Below are positions 55,888 through 64,000 of a DNA stretch of 64,000 nucleotides, in pieces. The notes under the pieces were generated by a model. The model was given only the letters and a program-made list of their open reading frames with translations, was not told the DNA's origin and did not search any database. Made by a program: the position numbers and the translations under genes. Source of the DNA: Lathyrus oleraceus (lineage: Eukaryota > Streptophyta > Magnoliopsida > Fabales > Fabaceae); contig NC_066584.1 in the NCBI RefSeq assembly GCF_024323335.1, positions 273,149,618 to 273,213,617 on the forward strand, in the 5' to 3' direction. Positions within the stretch are counted from its first letter, which is position 1, and every line of letters begins with the position of its first letter.

Positions 55888-58800
55888 ATGGCTTCGTCAT
55901 CTTCTCAACGTGCATGCATTAATGTCGAATATGGAAAAGTCGGACTATCAAACCATAACCATTAATATTAAGAAGGGGGGTCTGAAGCTGATAGTGGAAC
56001 AAATTATTGATTTTGACTCCTTCAGTCATAATGGTTATGACCTCTGGAGTTTCTTCAAAGTACAACAATGGTCTTTGTTTTTTTGATGTGCTGAATGGAC
56101 CAACTTACCGTCATCTGGTAAGGGACTTCTAGGTTAAAGCTGAAGTTTATAATGAACTTGCTACATCTATGGAACAAAATCAGAAGGTTCCTAATGACAA
56201 ATCCTTGAAAGGGAAGAGAAAAAATGAAGTGAGTTTGAAGGAGTTTGAAGAAGTGGAGATTAGGTCAGCAATGATGGGTGTTGATGTAACCATCACTCAG
56301 AGGACTATTGACAAGCTTCTGAGGGTGACAAACACTAAAAGGTTCATTTTGAACACAAAATAAAGCAGTCCTAAGGCTGATGCCATTAAAACAAGTTTAT
56401 TTGAGCTTTTTGAAGATACATGTTCTTCTTCAGACTTTGGAAAGGTCAAGAACATGAAGACTATTTTCAAGCTTTTGTTCAAAATCCTCATTGGTTGTCT
56501 GATCTCTAGAGAAGGAAGCACTGATTAAATTTCATGGGATCACAAACACTTCATTTTTTACTTGGTTAATGAAGATATAATAAATCTCCATGCTTACATC
56601 TTCTATCATCTTTGTGATACTATCAAGGAAAATAATAAGCACAATAAGAAGAATGCACCATATGCTAGAGTTATGTCTGAATTGTTTCATCAGGGTCATC
56701 TAATTGATGCCCTTACAATGGTTTCTGATCATGAGGATCTAGAGGAGATCCTTGGGAACATTCTTTCTGCTTATATTTTGGAAAATATATGAAGCTTCTG
56801 GAGAAGAGTGAAGTGGTGGTACCTAAAGAAACTCTCGGAGTCAGAAGTGCTAAAACTGATAATCCTGATTTAATCAGGATATACATTGAGATGGCAAGAA
56901 AAGAAGTTGGTGTGGTTCTGAGATATGAAGATTAACCAGAAGAACCAACTGTTGCATACAAACCTTCTAAGATAAGAAAACAAGTGGCTTATAATACTCA
57001 GAAGATTGTTCAGAAGCCTTCTAAGGAGAAGGTTGTGCAACAAAAGGAGATTGAGAAGGAAATAGAATAGGTAGTTACCTTTACAATATTGATGCCCTCT
57101 AAGATAAGAAGTGGAAGAAATACTCAGAAGGTATCTTCATCTTCTGTCACATCTGATGCACTTGCAAAAAAGAAGAGGTTAAGGAAAGTGGTTATTCCTG
57201 CTGAAGTTGAAGAGGATGAGGAAGAGGAAGAAGAGGAATCTAGGGGTATCTTTGGTTAATAGGAAAATGGTTGTAGATGTTAGATCCTAGAAGGTTGTAT
57301 AAGGATCTATTCTTAGGGGATATCAATTGTTAGCCTCTTCTCTGGTGAAACAAGCAGAGAAACAACATACGACCTCTGATGATCAGTTGGAAGAAGTTGC
57401 TGCTGGAGGAGAAGTTCTAAAGACTAACGAAGTCCAAGCTGCTGAAGTTATAACTGGGTTAGAGTCTGCTAAGGGGGGCTCTGAAGCTGAAGCTTCTGGT
57501 GTATCAGAGGAAGTTGTATCAGAAGTTGCTACCAACCTGACTTCTTAAGTTGTTGGTGAAGAGAATCAAGCTACTATGAATTTTATGGAGACTGATATGA
57601 TAGGTAACAACCTGAACTCTGCCTTTGAAGATTGTTTTGATTCTTCCACCTTAAATCATAAATCACCAAAACCCTCACCCGATCCTTCACTCAAACCATA
57701 TCCAAAACACAATTCATCACCTATTCATCAATCAAAACCTATGGTGGAGTCTCCTAACTCAACTCATATCATCCAGATTTTAGAAAAACCTATGAATCTA
57801 GATGATTCAGAACATCCTGCTAATGAATCCACTGATGATCAGAAACAACTAACATACTTTTCTAATTCTGAACAACCAACACCTATGAACACCATGCTTG
57901 AACCCCCCATATATGTTTCTAGTGGGAAAACTTCTTCTGGCATTGAGTCAGAAATTGAAGAAGTTGAGTTCATTGATCATCTTAATCTCAAACCTGTGAC
58001 TCTCTCACCTATTTTTATCATACCTATCCAAGTTGTTCCTTTTCAAACCTTCAGAGAACAACTACAAGCTGGCCTAGCATGTTCTGTTGAAACAACTTCT
58101 AAACATATTAACTTATCTCGTCAATTTGAAGTTGAACATGTAACCCTAAATCAACCTGAACCTGAACCTTCAACAAAAACTCAACCTTCACATAAAACCC
58201 AACCTAAAACTCAATTAGAACATCAACCTACACCTCAAACCTCCTCTCAACTTTCACCCTAACCATCACCTAAATCTACACCTCAACCAGAACCTAGTCC
58301 TGTTCAGAATCAATATGAAGTTCAACTTACATATGAACCTCATATTGAAACTGAACAAGTTTCTTTGGACCAACCTCAACCTGAAGCCAACCTTAACCAA
58401 ATTGTCCAAGAAATCCATCCATCTTACCATCACCCTTCCTCCCCCCAAAGAATAAATGTTGTGTCAGAATATAGTAATCCTATCCATTCCCTCTCAATAT
58501 GGAAATCCACAAACAAACATTCCACCTCCTTCACCCTATATCCAATCCCAACTCGAAGAAATAAAAATTGTTTTCTTTGATAAAGTGCAGAATCTGGTTA
58601 CTAAGAGAACCACAACTTCTTACCCAATAGCTTATGCTGCTAAATGGGATTCTCTCACAATCTTTGTGGTATCAATTTTTCAAAATCTGAAGTATGTCTC
58701 TTCAGAATCAGTTGCCTATACCATTCAGAGATAAGAGCTTCTAGAAGTAAATATTGCTTCTATTGCTGGTAATCAAGAAGCCATGGCTAACAAGCAGAAA

Positions 58801-58893
58801 GAGATGGATAATAGGATGAAGCATATGGATGCCAGAGAAGATGTCATGGGTGTTGATCTGAAAGCAGTTATGGAGCTTATGAAGAAACCTTAA
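55888..58893 (+). pseudogene. Sirevirus C env-like ORF, decayed
   Basis: The start ATG is at 55888 (MASSSS). Frameshifts follow near 55950 and 56080, and stops at 56361, 56526, 56790 and beyond. The N-terminal region shares a pattern with the env-like ORF of element A: LIVEQIIDFDSF, RHLV near 56115, TITQRTIDKLL, and YARVMSELFHQGHLIDAL. A Lys/Glu-rich part, an acidic stretch, a Pro/Gln/Ser-rich domain (57576-58560) and a helical C-terminal end near 58893 follow. No pol precedes it; the join to gypsy G is recombinant. Confidence 0.7.
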
Positions 58894-59013
58894 TCTTTAG
58901 GATTTAGTTACCATTTGTTTTCATCCTTTCTGAACATTTTCATTTTTTTGTTAATGAAAAACTTTTCTTCAATATCTTTTCTGTCTTTTTATTTATCTTT
59001 TTGTTGATGACAC

Positions 59014-59268
59014 AAGGGGGAGAGATAGAGAGTACTTAAGCACCCAAATCTGATGATCATTCTATTGCTGCTTAATATAATTTCTTAAAATTATATTAAA
59101 GGAATTTAATTAACATGAACAAGACTTAGGGGAGCTTACAAACCTCACCCTCTAGACTATCAGACTCGGGGGGAGCTTACAAACCTCTGATCCCGAAGTC
59201 ACCATGTTAATTAAATCAACAACCATTATTCTTAAATACTATTGTTTATCATCATCAAAAAGGGGAAA
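59014..59268 (+). other. Multiple polypurine tracts of Sirevirus C
   Basis: Tracts lie at 59014-59030 (aagggggagagatagag), 59127-59134, 59168-59174 and 59255-59268 (aaaaaggggaaat), the last abutting the LTR. Two are followed by the same cttacaaacctc. Confidence 0.75.
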
Positions 59269-59269
59269 T

Positions 59270-60569
59270 TGTTGGAACAAAATTGGTTAATACCATATCC
59301 CTTGGGTTTTGATGATAACAAAGTATTTCAAGAACAATTGGATACTTTAACATTTGTTCAAGTATGTAGGATAATATCATTAAGAATAGATGAAGAAATG
59401 CTTGAGAAATCTGAATCTGAAGATCATACTCTAGCTCTGAAGACTTTGTCTCTAATAGAGATCCAAACTCTAAAGAAGTCAACTCTGAAAAAAAAGACAA
59501 CCTCTGATGACCCAGACTTTAAAGCTTCAGAAGCCAAGAAGTGGACTTTGATGTGATCAGCCTCTGAAGTAGAAGCTCTTCAAATTAGGAAACTCTAACA
59601 GACTTAGAACCTTCTTGATCACGTAAAGACTTAATGAAACATCTCTCTCTTGGTTGTCTGAGCTTCAACAGGTCATTCCTCTTTCAGAAAGGTGCTTGCT
59701 TAATTTGTCTAATCAAGTACAAAGGTTAACCAAACTTTTGGTGAAATACTTCAACATCTCTTTTCTCTCTTCTCTATATAATGAGTTGCAAACCTGAAGA
59801 AGAAAACTACCACGCAACAATACATCATACCACAAGACTTTGAAACTTGACAATCAAAGAGAAACTACTATATCAATATTGTTAGACTTAGAACATTTTA
59901 ACACTTGTATATTTTAGAAGTTTTTAAAGTCTTAGAGTCTTTCTAAGTTGTATTCTATCTACACCTATGATTGTATATAAAATGTAGTTGTTACCCAAAT
60001 CTCTTAAAAATTTGTTATAGAGTCAGAAGTCTCTTGCTTTAGTGCTTGAGCATTTAAAGTCTTTAACTTATGTGCTAGAGCAAGGAAGACTCATACTTGT
60101 ATGTTTGAGCAAGGAAGTCTTGAGCTTGTGGACTTGAGCAAGGAAGTCTCAAACCTGTGTGTTTGATCAAGGAAGTCTTATACCTATGTGTGTGTAAGCA
60201 AATAAGTCGCTTAATTGTGTGCTTGAGCATTTTTAATCAGTTTGGTTATAGTGGAAATCCCTTGGAAGTACAAGGGGTTTGGACTACTCTCAAGTTGTGA
60301 GAGGAACTAAGATAAATTACTTGTGTTCTTTCCTTTACTTTACTTGCTTTCGTACTTAAATATTTCGTTGTTGTCAACTCTGATAATCCAAATTAGATTC
60401 TAGTTCAAAATCTGATAAGATCTTTTAGAATTCAAACTAGTTTTCTAAGTCAGACTCTGAACCAAGTGTTTAGACTCTAGTAAAGAAATACCAGAAGAAG
60501 AAGCTGGAAATATTTAGATAAGAAAAGCCAACACAATTCAACCATTTTCTTGTGTTTTCCTCACCATCA
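59270..60569 (+). repeat. 3' LTR of Sirevirus C, 1300 bp
   Basis: It begins TGTTGGAACAAAATTGG, with gttttgatgataacaaag near the start, and ends ...cctcaccatca. A TATA-like ctatataat lies at 59774. The 29-bp repeats at 60030-60235 are downstream of it. The element's own left LTR is not in the window. Confidence 0.85.
60030..60235 (+). repeat. 29-bp tandem repeat in the LTR of Sirevirus C
   Basis: The caaggaag core recurs at 60081, 60110, 60139 and 60168 (29-bp steps), with a variant at 60199. Flanking, more diverged units carry gtgcttgagca. Confidence 0.9.
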
Positions 60570-61960
60570 AAGGTAATAAGGAAAATTATACAATCATAAA
60601 GGGGCAATTATGCCGGCCTTGGGTACTATGCTTTGAATGGCCTTTAAGGAGGCATTCGAAAGCAAATGGAGTCAAATATGGTTGAATAATAATAATTATG
60701 GTCTTGTTAGACTATTAAATCAAGAAAAGATGGTTGGAAGCAAGTGGATGTAAGTGGCAAGATCAATGTTCAAGTATGGCTTGAACTTGATCAATGTTGT
60801 TGAATGGTGATTTAACATGGTAGAGAATAACAGGGTGGTTGATGGATCAATTGACATCCCCACTATTTCAAGTTAAGATGGAGATTAATAAAGTATGTCT
60901 TAAAACCTTGAGGCATAAAGATAAAAGAAAACATATTTCAAGATTGCATGAACCAAAAAGCCATAAAAGTAGTCGGGTGTTGTACGAAGAAAGTTTAATG
61001 GTCATGGCTCAAGGCCGCTGGCGGATCAGTCGGGCGACGGTCCGGGTTGGGTTAGGTCGTTTCACGATGGTTTGGTTTTTCAGCTATATTGTATGATTTT
61101 CTCATTTTGTGTGTTTTGGACTTCATCATTTCAGTATGTGGATTCACTTGTTAATGGGTTGTTTTTTGGGCTTGTTATAGATCTATTTGGTTTCAACCAT
61201 AACAATATGTAACTTTTACATTATTCTTATCACAACCTTTAGAACTTTAGATCTAAAGATAGAGAGAAATGTTTAATAAGCCTAGTGGTAATCTTAGAGA
61301 GGCGAAGGTAAATTTATAAGTGTGTGTTATTCGAATTTGGGAAACCCTTTGAGATATCTAAGAGGATGGAAAAACACTTCTAAACACCTCGGACTTGTGC
61401 GATTTATATATAGAGATTTTGAGAGATTGAGAAACTCTTGGGTACAAAGTAGGGTTTGTTATTGGAAACTTGAGTGATTATTTTTTTGAAACTCATTTGT
61501 AATATTTTGCAACATTTCTTTAAAGTATGGTGAATATGAGAATTTTTCTCTCCCCTATAGTAGATCATTGATCGAACTGGATAAACAAGCTATTGTTTTT
61601 CTTGTCTTTTATCTTCTTCTACTAAGTTAAATTGGTGTCTTACTACATAGAGAGTTCTTTTTGCTAAAGGCCATTTATTTTGGTTTTCATTGTTCTTTGT
61701 CCCCGCACACATCAAGTTTCTTGATGTGATTGAACCTTTCAATTTCATAACATTATCTCTTTACACTCAACATCTATGTTTGAGCTGATTGTTATCTTAA
61801 ATAGTCGAAATAAGCTTTAAACTCCACCATAATTCAAAATTCTCTTTCTTATGTTTTTATCATATTCAACATATGTCAAAAAATATGTTATGGAAATTCT
61901 TTCCAATGCATGATTACTAGGATGTAACTTGCAAAAGCTTTCTTGACCATAGGATTTAAA
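60570..61960. other. Unassigned AT-rich repetitive DNA
   Basis: No supported gene. Parts, such as the end near 61560-61620, have the look of an old LTR, but no pair, primer site or duplication was found. The frame at 60839-61096 has no recognisable domain. Confidence 0.5.
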
Positions 61961-62374
61961 CTCAAAAAAGATATATACACTCTTCTCAGTGATCTCATTA
62001 TTGCATATAAAATATTTGTGGTTCAACTATTATATATTCACAATACAAGACCAAATATCTCTTATATTGTTCAAAATCCCAACCAACATATGAGCAACCC
62101 AACAAACATCCATTTTGATGTTGCAATAAGAGTTCTAAGATATCTTAAATTATCACATATTTAAGGCTTGTTCTTACCTTCCTCTTCATTAATTCTCAAA
62201 GCCTTTCAGACTCAAACTGGGCAACATGCCTGAACACTAGGAGATCAGTTAGTTGCTATTATGCATTTTTGGATTTAATTTATGTTGGTTTTAAGTGTTG
62301 GCAGCAATTTTGGTAAAACAAAGAGTGTTCAGAAGATGTTGCATGTGATGTCTTAACTTAAGATATCTGTGTAT

Positions 62375-62620
62375 CTGCTGGAGTTTAAATAGAAAACATA
62401 ATTATGCAGGATTGTTTCAGAATGTCAAACACCATGTCATGGCATCTGATATTATGTACCTGCTGGAGTTTTAAAACATAATTATGCAGGATTATTTCAG
62501 GATGTCATAACACAATGTCATGGCATCTGATATGTTTGTACCTGCTGGAAATTATAAATGGAATTATGGAATTATGCAGGATTCTTCCAGGATGTCAGAC
62601 TCGATGTCATGACATCCTGT
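62375..62620 (+). repeat. Three diverged repeats of about 83 bp in solo LTR E
   Basis: The ctgctgga anchor occurs at 62375, 62460 and 62542. Each is followed by a taattatgcaggatt-like block, an atgtc-rich block and catggcatctg or a variant. They lie upstream of the TATA box, so they may be promoter repeats. Confidence 0.85.
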
Positions 62621-63019
62621 ACACAGAACATTTAGTATGAATGTCTGATGTTTTGTGATTGCACATTTAATGGCAATCTATGTATAATTGAAGATCTGAT
62701 TTGCAGGCGCATTCAATCATTGATTACAACCTGATTTACTTATTTTCCAAGGAGATCTAACCAGCTGTCATGAGAAGATTTAATTGGAAAATAGTTTTAG
62801 GGTTTTCAAGATGTCCAAGCCCAGCTGAAAGCTTCTATAAAAAGGGACTTGGAAAACTTGATTTGACACACAACCAATACTTAGCGAAATATTGAGAGAG
62901 AGCTAGGGTTTGTGTCTTGTTTAGTCGTGAGACTTGTAAGCCATTCAAGTCATCCATAGATGATTCAATTGGTCTGATTTGTGGTTGTAATTTGTCACTC
63001 AAAGCTTGTAAGCAAGAGT

Positions 63020-63140
63020 GTGTGTCTACTTGATCAAAGTTGTTAAGCAATATCAAGTGTGTGTCTACTTGATCAAAGTTGTTAAGCAAGATCAAGTGTC
63101 TGTCTACTTGATTGAAACTATGAAGTAAAATCAAGTGTGT
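63020..63140 (+). repeat. 39-bp tandem repeat in solo LTR E
   Basis: gtctactt occurs at 63024, 63063 and 63102, each followed by gat(c/t)aa-like and aagcaa(g/t)atcaag blocks. It lies about 180 bp downstream of the TATA box. Confidence 0.9.
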
Positions 63141-64000
63141 GTTATTGAAAAGTGTTTTCTTTTCACAAGGGATTGTTGTTTAAAATCACAGGTGTGATTG
63201 AAGGGAAGTGAGTGGGTTCTCATATCTAAGAGTGCTTAGGTAGAAATTGCACGGGTAGAGATTAGGTGAGAAAGACTGTAACTTGTTGAAGTGTACGGAG
63301 AGTCTTTGAACTAATTCTATTTTAGTGAATTTCCTTCCTGGCTTGGTAGCCCCCAGATGTAGGTGAGTTGGACCGAATTGGGTTAACAATTGCTTGTGTC
63401 TCTTGCATTACTATTCTCTATCTTTATCCTGTTTGCATTACTCAGATATTAGTGTCGTGACATTACCTTCGACATCTCATATCTGATACCAGAATTTCAA
63501 TTTATATCTTGGAAGTTTAAATACCAACCAAATGTCTCTAGAATTTTTACTAAGTCTAGATATAGCTTCATGGTCTTAGCTGTTTGTAATCTTCAATGAT
63601 TCCCTTTTCTACTTCAATACTTTCATGTTGCCTTCATCAAATTTGACCTACTTTATGGTGATAATGACTTAGCTAAACATATTGCCATTAATTTCTCCTT
63701 CCATTAAAGAGCTAAACACATTAACTTAGATTGTCATTTAGTTTGAGAAAAACTTCAGTAAAGAATGTTTCATATCCTTCCAATATCATCCGACCAACAG
63801 TTTGCCGATGTTTTCACAAAACCTTTAGATCTCCAATCTTTCACCGACATCATTTATAAACATGGACCACTAAGTTTGTACTCTACTGCTTATACAGGGT
63901 ATTAAATAGCAAAATATCATCTATTGATAGTTAGTTATTTAATTTGATAGATGGATTCTAGAGTTTTATGTTTTTCTACGATAGGAATCAAGTTATATAT

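Larger units (their letters stand above)
62283..63499 (+). mobile_element. Solo LTR 'E', 1217 bp, with perfect target duplication
   Basis: It begins TGTTGGTTTTAAGTG and ends ...cagaatttca. The 5-bp attta occurs on both sides (62278-62282, 63500-63504). Both flanks belong to one RNase H domain, which confirms the limits. A TATA-like tctataaaaag lies at 62834. No gene is inside; the minus-strand frame at 62835-63134 is the translated 39-bp repeat. Confidence 0.93.
61961..63905 (+). pseudogene. Copia 'F' reverse transcriptase/RNase H remnant, split by solo LTR E
   Basis: The left piece (to 62282) encodes a TRPNISYIVQNPNQHMSNP pattern and VAIRVLRYLK, then a broken GLFLPSSS segment: the copia reverse transcriptase end and RNase H start. 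After E, from 63500, the frame pattern resumes with ISWKFKYQPNVSR and ends near TKPLDLQSF at about 63820. Many stops and frame changes; it is inactive. The start and LTRs of F are not recognised. Confidence 0.75.

Noticed and set aside
60839..61096. 85-codon frame
   Set aside because: No domain, unusual composition near the end and surrounded by unassigned repetitive DNA.

Overview
This is plant nuclear DNA, most likely from a legume and probably from the tribe Fabeae (pea, vetch, lentil, grass pea). The main reason is a very large Ty3/gypsy element of the Ogre/Tat type: LTRs of about 4.9 kb, an extra ORF1 before gag, an intron between protease and reverse transcriptase, and a second RNase H domain. 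Such elements dominate Fabeae genomes. Species assignment is inference; no marker here fixes it. The window holds one recognisable host gene, at 43.2-46.7 kb; nearly everything else is nested, decayed retrotransposons.

Layout. (1) 1-18928: Ogre element, plus strand, with its left LTR cut by the window edge. ORF1, gag-pro, a GT-AG intron and pol follow, then a 2.8 kb 3' non-coding region full of small hairpins, then the complete right LTR. (2) 18929 to about 39050: a Ty1/copia Sirevirus ('A'), split by three insertions: the Ogre element in its gag, a copia element 'B' (19539-27218), and an Ogre-type solo LTR (27798-32572). Its pol, an extra env-like ORF, several polypurine tracts and a truncated 3' LTR follow. 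(3) 39.05-42.05 kb: a 49-bp tandem repeat and a minus-strand gypsy remnant 'H', whose middle is replaced by a tandem Cassandra-type TRIM with 5S-rRNA-like LTRs. (4) 43177-46713: an intact four-exon gene for LIKE EARLY STARVATION1 (LESV), a plastid starch-binding protein. (5) 47128-55590: gypsy element 'G', whose LTR is split by a minus-strand copia 'D' (47200-53286); D in turn carries a solo LTR of the B family (48856-50189). (6) 55.6-60.57 kb: the 3' part of a second Sirevirus ('C'), with env-like ORF, polypurine tracts and 3' LTR. (7) 61.96-63.9 kb: a copia RNase H remnant 'F' split by a solo LTR 'E' with perfect target-site duplications.

Nesting order from interruptions and target-site duplications: Ogre, B and the Ogre-type solo LTR are each younger than Sirevirus A; D is younger than G, and the B-family solo LTR is younger than D; E is younger than F. 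All long retroelement reading frames are broken, so none looks autonomous. In the Ogre gag-pro frame the damage is only stop codons with no frameshift over 3.4 kb, which suggests C-to-T decay of methylated DNA.

The strongest candidates for something undescribed lie in the Ogre 3' non-coding region. There are three hairpins of one architecture at 11221-11370, and at least seven hairpins sharing a CAGTA-type loop at 12666-13512. Their stems differ in sequence but stay complementary, as expected for selected RNA (or cruciform) structure. Next in interest are a seven-copy palindrome array in the leader of element B, and tandem duplications in exon 2 and all three introns of LESV.
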